Shown here: piece by piece, positions 38,598 through 47,218 of the stretch
How positions within the stretch are numbered: the stretch's first letter is position 1
Layout: every line of letters begins with the position of its first letter
Assembly: GCA_024644535.1 (NCBI GenBank)
Contig: JAHEKX010000011.1
Coordinates: 29,067-93,066 of the forward strand
Reading direction: 5' to 3'
Length of the DNA: 64,000 nucleotides
Source of the DNA: Gammaproteobacteria bacterium
Lineage (GTDB): Bacteria; Pseudomonadota; Gammaproteobacteria; Pseudomonadales; Halieaceae
Notes under the pieces: generated by a model
Seen by the model: the letters and a program-made list of their open reading frames with translations, nothing else
Told to the model about the DNA's origin: nothing
Database searches by the model: none
Translations under genes and position numbers: made by a program

Positions 38598-39394
38598 TCT
38601 ACGCGTTTTTAATTGATATTTTGGTTCTATTAATTTGGTCCAGTCAGTACCAATGGTGGCGCCGAACAATCTCATACCAACATCCTCGAATCTTGATGTA
38701 TCACATGGTGTCGCAGCATCGACCGGGTGCCAAGTTCAACAAACTTAGAGTACCGCCTGAACAGTTTGAGCGCCAAATTGCTTACCTCGCCGAAAACGGT
38801 TGGACCTTTGCGCACATGTCTGAGCTGGCAAAGCCGCTGCCCGAAAAAACCGTAGTATTGACCTTTGACGATGGCTATCGTGACAATCTGATACACGCAA
38901 CGCCTGTACTTGAGCGATATAAGGCCAAAGCGACTCTTTACCTAGTGGTTGACCGATTCGAGCGCGATTGGTCTACGGCTAAAAAAGCCCATCACGACTC
39001 CGGTGAGTTAATGCAGGAGCCAAAGTTAAGCGATGACGAAGTCAAAGGTATGCTCGCCTCGCAAGTATGGGAGTTAGGCGCCCATACTCTGACCCACGCC
39101 AATTTGCCGGTCACCGCAGAGCCTAAGCGTACGCAAGAAATCAGTGGCGGTCGGGAAGCACTGCAACAATCCTTTGATCAGGATGTACCGAGTTTTGCCT
39201 ACCCCTTTGGTATTTACAATGCTGAGGATGTGCGCCTTACAGAACAAGCAGGTTTTGATTTTGCGGTGACGACCCAAGAGGGCATTGATCCCCTGCCCTA
39301 CGCTAAACCTCTAGAGCTAAAGCGCATTAAGATTTCGGGTAAAGAGGGTCTGTGGAGTTTTAAGTTGCGCTTAAGAACGGGGCGGCGCAAATAA
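38594..39394 (+). CDS. Membrane-anchored polysaccharide deacetylase (NodB fold)
   Basis: A 266-residue protein with an N-terminal hydrophobic anchor (residues 2-17) and a carbohydrate esterase 4 domain. The metal and catalytic motifs are VVLTFDDGYRDN near residue 95, ELGAHTLTHANLP near 160 (His pair) and PSFAYPFGIYN near 200. It likely removes N-acetyl groups from a cell-envelope or extracellular polysaccharide, which fits the neighbouring UDP-acetamido-sugar dehydrogenase and GT4 genes. The start overlaps the GT4 stop by 4 bases, showing translational coupling. Confidence 0.9.
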   Translation: MIYAFLIDILVLLIWSSQYQWWRRTISYQHPRILMYHMVSQHRPGAKFNKLRVPPEQFERQIAYLAENGWTFAHMSELAKPLPEKTVVLTFDDGYRDNLIHATPVLERYKAKATLYLVVDRFERDWSTAKKAHHDSGELMQEPKLSDDEVKGMLASQVWELGAHTLTHANLPVTAEPKRTQEISGGREALQQSFDQDVPSFAYPFGIYNAEDVRLTEQAGFDFAVTTQEGIDPLPYAKPLELKRIKISGKEGLWSFKLRLRTGRRK

Positions 39395-39402
39395 GCAGCG
39401 TA

Positions 39403-39606
39403 TTACTGAAAAGCGGCCTCAGGCTTTACGCCTATTTTTTGTAAAATCAGAGCTAGAGGGCAAAAACCGGTAAACGAGGCTTGCGGCATATTGGCACCCA
39501 CTAACGCTGTTAACCAAACCCACGCGGGGTGGTGAAGCTGGTTAAGTGCAAGGCTTGCGAGTATCACAACACCCGAAAAAGTAAGCTCAGTTCGGTCGAC
39601 GTTCAT
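39403..39606 (-). CDS. DUF2892 (YgaP-like transmembrane) small protein
   Basis: A 67-residue membrane protein with two hydrophobic segments (about 10-22 and 28-52) and the DUF2892 ending TGFCPLALILQKIGVK. The N-terminus MNVDRTE is also typical. The family often accompanies rhodanese domains or cation-handling genes, but no function is proven. It is convergent with the deacetylase gene and stands alone. Confidence 0.8.
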   Translation of the reverse strand: MNVDRTELTFSGVVILASLALNQLHHPAWVWLTALVGANMPQASFTGFCPLALILQKIGVKPEAAFQ

Positions 39607-39766
39607 CTGAAGGCTCCTCTCGCGTAATCAATGCCCCAAAGCTTACTGAATTGGTGTTTTCGGTTTCTGATTTGCGTCAAAATTCACAGTTATTTTGCCC
39701 AGCCGCTACTGTTCGCTAGGTCTTAACTGAGCGTAAAATTTGCCACCTTACTTTGTTTTGTCGACG

Positions 39767-40594
39767 ATGAAACTACTGTCTTTTGATGCGCTTCGTACCC
39801 TGTCGTTCCCCGCGCACGACCATTTAAAACCCGACCAGTACTGGCGCCACAAAGAGCGAATCCAGGCGGCCGATTTTGTGTTGTTTCCTGATTATTGGCA
39901 GTTGAACGCACTAGTTTATGGTCTGGGTGCACGGGTTTTCCCGAGCGAAGCCAGCTACCGCATTGGGCACAATAAAATTGAAATGACACGTGTACTTCAG
40001 ACGGTATGCCCCGCGAATACACCTGATACCCTAATTCTGTCAAAAGCAGATAACGCCTTAAACGATGTCCTTGAGGTCTTTGATTACCCTTTTGTCGCCA
40101 AGATTCCAAAAAGCAGTCGGGGTGAGGGGGTGTTCCTTATTCAAAATTCGGCCGATTGGGTTCGGTATTACAATCAAACCGACACGATCTATGTGCAGGA
40201 ATATTTGCCCACAGATCGAGACCTCCGCCTGGTATTGCTGGGCGAGAAAGTGGTTGGCGGATATTGGCGCTTACAGGCAGAGCAGGGGTTTTACAATAAC
40301 TTGGCTCAGGGCGGCACCATGATGGCTGGGCAGCTGCCGATCGATGCAGTGCGTCTGGTTGAAGACTTCGCCGGACAAACCGGTGTTGATCATGCTGGTT
40401 TTGATGTGGCGATGGTGGGCCATCACCCTTACCTTATCGAGTTTAATCGACTATTTGGGACCCAGGGCGTGAACGCCATTATGGGCGATACCACGGGTTA
40501 CATTCTGGATTACTTGGAACAGCGTCTGGTTAATGAGCGTCCTATCGAGCCCACGACACCTCGGCGCAAACGCAGGCTAGGAATGGCGGCCTAG
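39767..40594 (+). CDS. RimK-like ATP-grasp ligase
   Basis: A 275-residue ATP-grasp enzyme. I chose ATG 39767 (MKLLSFDAL) over an upstream TTG. The ATP-binding part has FDYPFVAKIPKSSRGEGVFL near residue 105 and TIYVQEYLPTDRDLRLVLLG near 142. The Mg-binding end is HHPYLIEFNRLFGTQGVN near 222. The RimK branch joins amino acids to carboxylates (glutamylation, glutathione or lysine carriers); the substrate here is unknown. It is convergent, with a 4-base overlap, with the NTF2-like gene. Confidence 0.8.
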   Translation: MKLLSFDALRTLSFPAHDHLKPDQYWRHKERIQAADFVLFPDYWQLNALVYGLGARVFPSEASYRIGHNKIEMTRVLQTVCPANTPDTLILSKADNALNDVLEVFDYPFVAKIPKSSRGEGVFLIQNSADWVRYYNQTDTIYVQEYLPTDRDLRLVLLGEKVVGGYWRLQAEQGFYNNLAQGGTMMAGQLPIDAVRLVEDFAGQTGVDHAGFDVAMVGHHPYLIEFNRLFGTQGVNAIMGDTTGYILDYLEQRLVNERPIEPTTPRRKRRLGMAA

Positions 40595-41100
40595 TCCTTT
40601 AAGGCCTGCATGTCTGTCAGAGTTTGCCGAATGAGTTCGCGCGCCTCGGGCGAGCCATCCAGTAAGCGATGAGTTCGGCGTTTTGCGACCCAGCGACCAG
40701 ATTCATTTATCCAATCCCAGCGGCTGACCGATAAACGATGCAATCCAAAATCTGTATCTTCATGGGTGTACAGGCGGTGGTAGCCGAGTCCGATGGCGGT
40801 ATCGTCTTTGATGGCAATAAGGGGCAGACTCATAGTGTGCGCGCATCCTTTCGCAACTAAGTCTTTATGATAATCTGCATTTAGCGTGTCCAGAATTTCA
40901 GCATGACCTGCCATATCAAAGCGGTCGTCGCCGATATCGTAAATGCCATCTTCCGTCCATAGCGACGCCGCAAGTTCCAGCTCTAGGCTATCGACCGCGG
41001 GCCCATAGGTGCTAACGGCTTGATACAGTTCGAGTTGGGTTTCGACCAGCTGCAGCCGATTTTCTAGGGCGTTTAAACGGTCTTCAATGGCGTTGCTCAT
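40591..41100 (-). CDS. SnoaL/NTF2-like domain protein
   Basis: A 169-residue cytoplasmic protein starting at ATG 41100 (MSNAIEDRLNALENRLQ); a longer frame runs further upstream but lacks family similarity. A short coiled-coil (residues 3-32) precedes a SnoaL-like alpha/beta barrel (LELAASLWTEDGIYDIGDDR near 47; WDWINESGRWVAKRRTHRL near 130). Similar proteins are annotated as nuclear transport factor 2 family hydroxylases or isomerases. It diverges from the SDR gene 104 bases away, which hints at a shared small-molecule pathway. Confidence 0.78.
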   Translation of the reverse strand: MSNAIEDRLNALENRLQLVETQLELYQAVSTYGPAVDSLELELAASLWTEDGIYDIGDDRFDMAGHAEILDTLNADYHKDLVAKGCAHTMSLPLIAIKDDTAIGLGYHRLYTHEDTDFGLHRLSVSRWDWINESGRWVAKRRTHRLLDGSPEARELIRQTLTDMQALKD

Positions 41101-41203
41101 ACGGATCCAAACTGTCGTGAATTTGACTGTATTGTGAAAGGTGGTCGGTGTAAGCTCAAGCGACAATTTAATACGTGATATGGCAATAATAAGAGGAGTC
41201 GCT

Positions 41204-41986
41204 ATGGATTTGGGTATTCGTGGACGCACAGCTATTGTGTGCGGTGCGTCAAAAGGCTTGGGTTTGGGCTCGGCCCAGGCCCTAGCGTCAGAGGGCGTTA
41301 ATGTCTTAATGGTCGCGCGAACCGAAGAGACCTTACAAGAGGCCGCAGCGCAGGTTCAGGCGAGCTTTGCTGATGTAACGATCACCCACTGTGCTGCGGA
41401 TTTATCCTCGGTTGAAGGGCGTGACGCTGTTTTTGCTGCCTGCACAAATCCGGACATATTAGTCGCCAACGCTGGTGGTCCACCGGTCAAAGATTTTCGG
41501 CAGTTAACCGAGCAAGACTGGGTGTCAGCCCTAAACTCAAACCTGTATGGCATGACAGACTTAATTAATCGTGCTGTTACCGGTATGTGCGAACGCGGAT
41601 TTGGGCGCGTCGTGACCATCACCAGTGCTTCCGTCAAAATGCCGATGGTCGGTTTGGACTTATCGAATGCCATGCGCTCGGGCTTGGTCTCGTATTGCAA
41701 AGGTATTTCGGCAGGACTTGCGCAGCACAACGTGACCATTAACAGCCTGCTGCCAGGTTTGCACGCCACTGAGCGGCTAGACGGCATTTTTGTGGCGCGC
41801 TCGGCCATGATGGGTAAAACACCGAGCGAAGTCGAAGAAATGTCGCGTAACCAAATTCCGGCTAAACGGTTTGGTACGGCCGAAGAGTTTGGGCAGTTTT
41901 GTGCATTTTTATGCAGCGAGCACGCAGGCTACATGACGGGTCAAACGGTATTGCTGGATGGCGGCGCGTATACCGGCTTGGCGTAA
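41204..41986 (+). CDS. Short-chain dehydrogenase/reductase-like protein with atypical catalytic site
   Basis: A 260-residue SDR-fold protein. ATG 41204 is preceded by AAGAGGAG. The nucleotide-binding motif TAIVCGASKGLGLGSA and NAGGPP near residue 93 are present, and the C-terminus HAGYMTGQTVLLDGGAYTGL is classic. The catalytic YxxxK is missing: aligning the following GL, the segment LSNAMRSGLVSY places Ser154 and Arg158 where Tyr and Lys normally sit. This matches a known subgroup of FabG-like proteins without the full tetrad. Its activity is uncertain. Confidence 0.85.
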   Translation: MDLGIRGRTAIVCGASKGLGLGSAQALASEGVNVLMVARTEETLQEAAAQVQASFADVTITHCAADLSSVEGRDAVFAACTNPDILVANAGGPPVKDFRQLTEQDWVSALNSNLYGMTDLINRAVTGMCERGFGRVVTITSASVKMPMVGLDLSNAMRSGLVSYCKGISAGLAQHNVTINSLLPGLHATERLDGIFVARSAMMGKTPSEVEEMSRNQIPAKRFGTAEEFGQFCAFLCSEHAGYMTGQTVLLDGGAYTGLA

Positions 41987-42085
41987 GTGAGCCACGTAAA
42001 GCACCCAAATGCCTAGCTCTCGGCTGGTGGTAAGGTGTGCTGGTGGTGTTTAAAGAAGCCAGGCATGGCAACGAGATGGTGATCT

Positions 42086-43408
42086 ATGGCAGATAAAACC
42101 AAAAGCTCAGCAATTAATACGATATTTATCCTGTTAATTCTGAGTGGCATTTTTGTCGCTCTGTTTAATGGCAGTATGGAGGCCTTAACCAAAGCATCGT
42201 TTGATGCGGCAAAAACCGCGGTAACGCTCGCGATCAGTTTAGTGGGTGCCATGGCGTTATGGTTGGGCTTAATGAAGGTGGCCGAAAAAGCGGGCCTGTT
42301 GACGGTTATTGCGCGAAAGCTTCGACCAATGATGACGCGCCTGTTTCCAGAGGTGCCAGGTGATCACCCCGCTATGAGCGCTATGATTATGAATATGTCG
42401 TCGAATATTCTAGGCTTGGGTAACGCGGCAACCCCGTTCGGCATAAAGGCGATGCAGGCACTTGAAAGCTTGAACAAGCACAAAGGCACCGCAACGCATG
42501 CCATGTGTTTGTTCTTGGCGATTAACACCAGTTCGGTTACGTTACTGCCGCTTGGTGCCATTGCCGTGCGCGCTGGCGCCGGTGCCGATGATCCTGCTGG
42601 GATTTTACTGCCCTCCATTTTGGCAACGGCGTGTTCTACTATTGTTGCTGTGGTGCTTGCCAAGTTCTTTGCGCGGCGCTCTGACAACTCAGTTGTTACG
42701 GATTTGACGACCAGCGCTGATGACCCGGCAATGTCGGATGACGAAAGCTACCTACCCCACCCCGAGTTGCGGGCTGATGGTTGGCGCAAATCACTCTTGC
42801 CGTCCTATCTGCTGATTTTTGCGATTGCGGGCGTCCTGCAGTTTAACCAGCATGTTGGTGCTGGACTTAGCGCGGCTAGTTTTTTTATCGACGTATTACC
42901 CACGTGGTTGATCCCGTTTTTGATGGGCATTTTGGTGGTTTATGGTCTAAGCCGCCAAGTGGCTGTGTACGAGGCCGTTTGCGAAGGCGCCAAAGAGGGC
43001 TTTGATGTTGCGCTGCGCATTATTCCATTTTTAGTGGCCATGTTGGTTGCTATTGCCTTGTTTCGGTCGTCGGGGGCGCTGGATATGCTAATTCATGCCT
43101 TAACGCCTATTACCAGCTTAATTGGCATGCCCGCCGATACGCTTCCTATGGCTTTGGTGCGCCCTTTATCCGGTTCGGGTGCCTTTGCGGTCATGAGCGA
43201 CATCGTCAGCCAAGACCCCAATTCCTTATCAGCGTTTATTGCCAGCGTGATGCAAGGTTCGACAGAGACCACGTTTTATGTGCTAGCGGTGTACTTTGGC
43301 GCGGTGGGTATTGTACGAGCGCGCTACGTGATTGTGGTGGCCTTACTGGCGGATTTAACCGGTGTGCTCGCTGCGGTTTTTTGGGGCAATTTGTTTTTTG
43401 CGGGTTGA
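42086..43408 (+). CDS. Nucleoside-recognition (Gate) membrane protein, SpmA-SpmB fusion
   Basis: A 440-residue inner-membrane protein with two Gate domains in one chain. The N-terminal half resembles SpmA (MALWLGLMKVAEKAGLLTVI, MNMSSNILGLGNAATPFGIK near residue 108). The C-terminal half resembles SpmB (FDVALRIIPFLVAMLVAIAL near 300, RPLSGSGAFAVMSD near 360, GSTETTFYVLAVYFG near 392). In Bacillus these are two spore-maturation proteins; fused forms occur in non-sporulating proteobacteria with unknown role. It stands 99 bases after the SDR gene. Confidence 0.88.
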   Translation: MADKTKSSAINTIFILLILSGIFVALFNGSMEALTKASFDAAKTAVTLAISLVGAMALWLGLMKVAEKAGLLTVIARKLRPMMTRLFPEVPGDHPAMSAMIMNMSSNILGLGNAATPFGIKAMQALESLNKHKGTATHAMCLFLAINTSSVTLLPLGAIAVRAGAGADDPAGILLPSILATACSTIVAVVLAKFFARRSDNSVVTDLTTSADDPAMSDDESYLPHPELRADGWRKSLLPSYLLIFAIAGVLQFNQHVGAGLSAASFFIDVLPTWLIPFLMGILVVYGLSRQVAVYEAVCEGAKEGFDVALRIIPFLVAMLVAIALFRSSGALDMLIHALTPITSLIGMPADTLPMALVRPLSGSGAFAVMSDIVSQDPNSLSAFIASVMQGSTETTFYVLAVYFGAVGIVRARYVIVVALLADLTGVLAAVFWGNLFFAG

Positions 43409-43438
43409 GGGGCACATTTAAGCGAGATCAAACGTTCC

Positions 43439-44335
43439 CTAAGGCTTATTGTCGGTACGTGACGACGTATCCCACGCGGGTGACCAGCTTTGTTGTAAGC
43501 CTGCAAGGTGCTTAAAAAAGGCCCGAATGCGTGCAGATTGCCTCAAGTCTTTGTGATACAGCAACCAAAAATAACCATAACGCTCCGATTCGGTGCCCGG
43601 TAACTGAACGATGTCAGGCGTGTCGGAACACGCTATGCTGGGTAACTCGCCGGCGCCAATCTTAAATAGAATGGCGGCGCGCATTTGGTTTACGCCTCGC
43701 ATGACGTGACGTTTTACAATAGGCGCTGTGTACGCGTGTGGGGCAAGCTTTATGTGAGGTTCATCGGTCGAGGAGCTCAAGATGGTGAGCGGCATACGCC
43801 CCGCTTGTATTTCACCAAGTAAGTCTTTGTGAATGTAATAGCCAAACGACATAGATCCTAGTCGGATACCGACAATATCTTTGGGCAGCTTAGCGTCAAG
43901 TCGTAGCACCCGAAGTGCGACATCGGCTTCGCGACGAGCAAGGTCAACGGGCTCGTTACTAGCAGATAAGTCGAGTTGGATTCGTGGGTATTGATTCACG
44001 AATTCGGCAAACGATTCCGCAATGAATTGCACGGGCCCTTCCGGTAACGCGACCTTGATAATACCCTCAAGATCTGTATCTCTGCCGGTGATGTGGCGCT
44101 CACCTTCCGCGATTTTATCTTCGACTTCAATTGCGGTTTTTACCAACTGTTCGCCCACTGAGGTGGCTTGAAAGCCGTCGGGGGTACGATCAAAAAGGCG
44201 GGCCCCCACGGCTTCCTCGAGCAGTTCTAAGCGTCGGATAATCGTTGTATTGCTGATGCCGAGTCGATTCGCTGCCTTTCTCGAAGACCGTTCACGATTC
44301 AGAGCTAACAGTACTTTTAGATCATCCCAGTTCAT
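43439..44335 (-). CDS. LysR-family transcriptional regulator
   Basis: A 298-residue regulator. The N-terminal winged helix is clear (residues 1-60: MNWDDLKVLLALNRERSSRK, NRLGISNTTIIRRLELLEEA, GARLFDRTPDGF). A periplasmic-binding-like effector domain follows (about 90-285). It is convergent with the SpmA-SpmB gene and downstream of the small exported protein gene. The target and inducer cannot be inferred. Confidence 0.92.
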   Translation of the reverse strand: MNWDDLKVLLALNRERSSRKAANRLGISNTTIIRRLELLEEAVGARLFDRTPDGFQATSVGEQLVKTAIEVEDKIAEGERHITGRDTDLEGIIKVALPEGPVQFIAESFAEFVNQYPRIQLDLSASNEPVDLARREADVALRVLRLDAKLPKDIVGIRLGSMSFGYYIHKDLLGEIQAGRMPLTILSSSTDEPHIKLAPHAYTAPIVKRHVMRGVNQMRAAILFKIGAGELPSIACSDTPDIVQLPGTESERYGYFWLLYHKDLRQSARIRAFFKHLAGLQQSWSPAWDTSSRTDNKP

Positions 44336-44350
44336 TGCTTTGTTGCGCGT

Positions 44351-44650
44351 TTAGAGTTTATTGCCGTTTTTATCAACGACGCTAACCTCGCCACCTGTGT
44401 TCGCGTCGCTAATGCAGCGCATGACCGAGCGGCCACCCGTTGGTGGTACGACCTGGAGCTTGATTGTGGTTACGCCAGATCGCGTCTTAGAGCTTTTCAC
44501 TTTTACAATCGACTCTTCGCCCAGGGCTTGCTTTACGATGGCTTGGCATGTGTTGTACTGATCGCTTGAATCTTGCGCAAACGCGACCTTGCCAAACAAA
44601 CTGAAACTGATGATACCTGTAATTAGTGTAACTTTAGATAGTGTTTTCAT
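44351..44650 (-). CDS. Small exported protein of unknown function
   Basis: A 99-residue protein that I do not recognise. It has a signal peptide (hydrophobic residues 8-24, predicted cleavage after KVAFA) and a mature part of about 74 residues with two Cys (in YNTCQAIVKQ and RCISDAN) that could form a disulfide. It ends in a Lys/Asn-rich VVDKNGNKL. A GAGAGTCGC Shine-Dalgarno-like stretch precedes the ATG. It lies 15 bases upstream of the LysR gene on the same strand and may share its transcript. Confidence 0.7.
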   Translation of the reverse strand: MKTLSKVTLITGIISFSLFGKVAFAQDSSDQYNTCQAIVKQALGEESIVKVKSSKTRSGVTTIKLQVVPPTGGRSVMRCISDANTGGEVSVVDKNGNKL

Positions 44651-44718
44651 TGCGACTCTCCTGTTGGTGTTGTGGACACTGTAAAATTATACGCGTTACG
44701 CCTGCGTTACGATTGCAA

Positions 44719-44747
44719 CAAATTTGAACCCATGTGGTTCAAATTTG
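44719..44747. repeat. Perfect 12-bp inverted repeat between the small exported protein and GDT1 genes
   Basis: CAAATTTGAACC (44719-44730) and GGTTCAAATTTG (44736-44747) are perfect complements with the 5-base loop CATGT. It is followed at once by GGCCGGCCGC and a second GGCCGC 9 bases on. The 184-base gap lies downstream of the GDT1 gene and upstream of the small protein gene (both minus strand). It could be a regulator operator or an mRNA hairpin ending the GDT1 transcript. Confidence 0.8.
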
Positions 44748-44834
44748 GGCCGGCCGCTACGAAATCGGCCGCTTTGAAGCCAGATTTGATTGGTGTATAT
44801 CGGTCTTTAGTACTTCAACTTGGGCCGGCTAAAT

Positions 44835-45437
44835 TTAACTGGATAGCTCTACAATGGTGTGAATACACTGATAGGCAGCCAAGCCGCCGAAGACTAAAAA
44901 TAGCAATCCACTTGCTCGGTGAAGCCAGTGCAAGGGGACTCTTCCGGTTAATGCTTTGCCGGCCCATATCCCCAAAGCCGATATCAGTATCAGTGCGACC
45001 GTGGCGCCAATCCACACAGGAAAGGCCGAGAATGAAGTCGAGAGCCCAGCGACTGCAATTTGGGTTTTATCGCCAAATTCAGAAACTAAAATCATTAAAA
45101 AGGTGGTAACAAACACCCCATGGTTAGATTTTTCTTGAACCTTGATATCCTGGTCTTTATCACCTGCGCGAAGCGCTTGGATGCCGAAGGCGAGAAACAT
45201 TGCCGCGACGATACCCGCTAATACGCTTGCTGGAATCCACGCCGCGATGCTGGAGCCAAAGGCAACAGCCAGAATATTTAGCATGGCAAATGCCAATGCA
45301 GCGGCCAACAGCACGGGCCAGTGCCGGTAACGCGTTGCCAAAACCATACAGACCAGTTGGCTTTTGTCGCCGATTTCTGCCAAAGACACTAAGCTAAATG
45401 TGGAGATCAGAGCCGTAATAAAATCAGGTGATATCAC
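44835..45437 (-). CDS. TMEM165/GDT1 (UPF0016) family cation exporter
   Basis: A 200-residue inner-membrane protein with six hydrophobic helices in two repeats. Each repeat carries the family signature: SLAEIGDKSQL near residue 18 and VSEFGDKTQI near 118. Bacterial members (such as MneA) export Mn2+. The start is GTG 45437. It lies 73 bases downstream of yicC on the same strand and may be cotranscribed. I looked for a Mn-sensing yybP-ykoY leader in that 73-base gap and saw none. Confidence 0.88.
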   Translation of the reverse strand: MISPDFITALISTFSLVSLAEIGDKSQLVCMVLATRYRHWPVLLAAALAFAMLNILAVAFGSSIAAWIPASVLAGIVAAMFLAFGIQALRAGDKDQDIKVQEKSNHGVFVTTFLMILVSEFGDKTQIAVAGLSTSFSAFPVWIGATVALILISALGIWAGKALTGRVPLHWLHRASGLLFLVFGGLAAYQCIHTIVELSS

Positions 45438-45510
45438 GTGAGTGACTCAATACGGCGAAGCGGCATGAGAGTAGATGACATGCGCATTCTTATTCAACTC
45501 GCTGTTTTCC

Positions 45511-46380
45511 TTATTCAATGTTTTGAATTTGCTCGCGCATCTGTTCGATCAGCACCTTCATCTCGACCGCGGCCTGAGTGATATCTGTGTGGATGGACTT
45601 AGACGCAATGGTGTTGGCCTCGCGGTTCAGTTCTTGCATCAGGAAGTCGAGCTTGCGCCCGCACGGGCCACCTTCGGCGAGAATTCGCAGCATCTCATTA
45701 AGGTGTACATTAAGACGATCGAGCTCTTCTTCAAGGTCGGATTTCTGCGCAAAAATCACCAGCTCTTGCGCCAAGCGCTGTTCATCGATGTTGATCACCG
45801 TATCTTCGAGTTTTTGTCGAAGGCGGGTGTGGTAGCCCTCGCGCGCTGCCGGATATGCGCTGTTAATACGCTCGATTTGTGCTCGAATGTCGCTTACGCG
45901 CTCTTGTAGCGTTGTTGCAAGACTTGCGCCCTCCCGCTGTCGCGATTCGGTCAGTAGCGCCAAGGCTTCGGTTAAGCAGCCCATCAAGACAGGCTCAATT
46001 TGTTCGATACCGACCCTTTGTTTTTCCAATACGCCGTCCCACTGCAGAATATCAAGAGCGTTAGCTTTGGCGACGGTATCGCCAGCCCGCTCGGCTATCG
46101 TGTGTAGAAGTGTTAGTACGCCCTCGAGCTTGCTTTGGTTGATAGCCGGGGCTGACTCGCTGTCGGTGGTGGTGCCCAAGCGGATACCGATATCGACTTT
46201 GCCGCGCGCTAGGGTCTGTTTTACCTGCTCACGGATTTTCGCTTCTAGGCTATTTAAGGTTTCGGGTAATCTTAAATAAATATCCAGGTGCCGCTGATTG
46301 ACGCTGCGAATTTCAACCTGAAGGCTACTACCCTGTTGGTCTGCTTCGGCCCGGCCAAAGCCTGTCATGCTGTGTATCAT
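45511..46380 (-). CDS. yicC: YicC-family endoribonuclease
   Basis: A 289-residue protein. A longer upstream frame exists, but ATG 46380 ([20 protein letters not shown]) matches the family's conserved N-terminus. The C-terminal DUF1732 part ([20 protein letters not shown] near residue 237) is clear. YicC is reported to be an RNase that affects sRNA decay in E. coli. It diverges from rph as in many gammaproteobacteria. The usual downstream neighbour, gmk, is about 42 kb away here. Confidence 0.95.
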   Translation of the reverse strand: MIHSMTGFGRAEADQQGSSLQVEIRSVNQRHLDIYLRLPETLNSLEAKIREQVKQTLARGKVDIGIRLGTTTDSESAPAINQSKLEGVLTLLHTIAERAGDTVAKANALDILQWDGVLEKQRVGIEQIEPVLMGCLTEALALLTESRQREGASLATTLQERVSDIRAQIERINSAYPAAREGYHTRLRQKLEDTVINIDEQRLAQELVIFAQKSDLEEELDRLNVHLNEMLRILAEGGPCGRKLDFLMQELNREANTIASKSIHTDITQAAVEMKVLIEQMREQIQNIE

Positions 46381-46454
46381 AGCGTCTCCTTTTGCTCGCG
46401 ATTGTAGCATCACGCTAAAGAATGTGCGATTCACTCGGTTGCGACGCTCGCCTT

Positions 46455-46463
46455 TGCTATACT
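46455..46463 (+). promoter_or_regulatory. Extended -10 promoter of rph
   Basis: TGCTATACT is an extended -10 element (TGn-TATACT) lying 23 bases before the rph start ATG. No good -35 box is seen at 16-18 bases, which is common for extended -10 promoters. Confidence 0.5.
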
Positions 46464-46486
46464 GTGGACCTTTTGGGAGTCCAACC

Positions 46487-47209
46487 ATGCAACGACCCAG
46501 CGGGCGCCAGCCCCATGAGCTACGTGACATCAACATTACGCGCAATTTTACCTGCCATGCTGAGGGTTCCGTATTGGTTGAGTTTGGCCGCACCAAAGTT
46601 CTGTGTAATGCGTCCATTGCAGAGGGTGTGCCTCGATTCTTGCGCGGCTCAGGGCAGGGTTGGATCACCGCAGAATATGGCATGTTGCCCCGATCCACTG
46701 GGTCGAGAATGGATCGCGAAGCTGCGCGCGGCAAGCAGGGCGGTAGAACCTTGGAAATTCAGCGTTTGATCGGGCGTTCTTTGCGCGCCGTGGTCGACCT
46801 TAAGCGCATGGGCGAGTACACCATTACCGTTGATTGTGATGTTATCCAAGCCGACGGGGGCACGCGCACGGCCTCGATTACGGGTGCATGCGTCGCTCTG
46901 GTTGATGCCTTAAATGGTTTGCAGCGAGATAAACTGTTAAAAACGGACCCATTAAACCAGCTGGTGGCATCGGTTTCGGTTGGTGTGTATCAAGGCGTGC
47001 CTGTGCTTGATTTAGATTATCCAGAGGACTCTTCTGCTGATACCGATATGAACGTGGTAATGGGCGAAGATGGAGGTCTTATCGAGGTGCAAGGCACGGC
47101 TGAGGGTGCAACCTTTGATCGAGCCACTTTAAATCAGATGTTGGATTTGGCCGAAGCGGGTATTCGAGAGTTGTTTGAAGCACAGCGCCAGGCTTTGGCG
47201 CAGGGCTAG
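46487..47209 (+). CDS. rph: Ribonuclease PH
   Basis: RNase PH trims the 3' ends of tRNA precursors using phosphate. ATG 46487 gives 240 residues ([20 protein letters not shown]), the normal length; an upstream-extended frame is not supported. Motifs include [19 protein letters not shown] near residue 31, the phosphate-binding [20 protein letters not shown] near 77, and [19 protein letters not shown] near 117. The convergent downstream neighbour is crc; a near-palindrome covers their junction. Confidence 0.97.
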   Translation: MQRPSGRQPHELRDINITRNFTCHAEGSVLVEFGRTKVLCNASIAEGVPRFLRGSGQGWITAEYGMLPRSTGSRMDREAARGKQGGRTLEIQRLIGRSLRAVVDLKRMGEYTITVDCDVIQADGGTRTASITGACVALVDALNGLQRDKLLKTDPLNQLVASVSVGVYQGVPVLDLDYPEDSSADTDMNVVMGEDGGLIEVQGTAEGATFDRATLNQMLDLAEAGIRELFEAQRQALAQG

Positions 47210-47218
47210 GGCGCTCAA

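Noticed and set aside
44672..45109. Plus-strand 145-codon open frame over the GDT1 gene
   Set aside because: Mostly antisense to the GDT1-family gene, with the start inside the inverted repeat region and no recognisable protein features.
45438..45510. Mn-responsive yybP-ykoY riboswitch before the GDT1 gene
   Set aside because: Such leaders are common for this family, but the 73-base gap after yicC is too short and lacks the conserved motifs.
45511..46734. Extended 407-residue version of YicC
   Set aside because: The upstream 118 residues lack family similarity and run through the rph promoter and start; [10 protein letters not shown] at 46380 is the conserved N-terminus.
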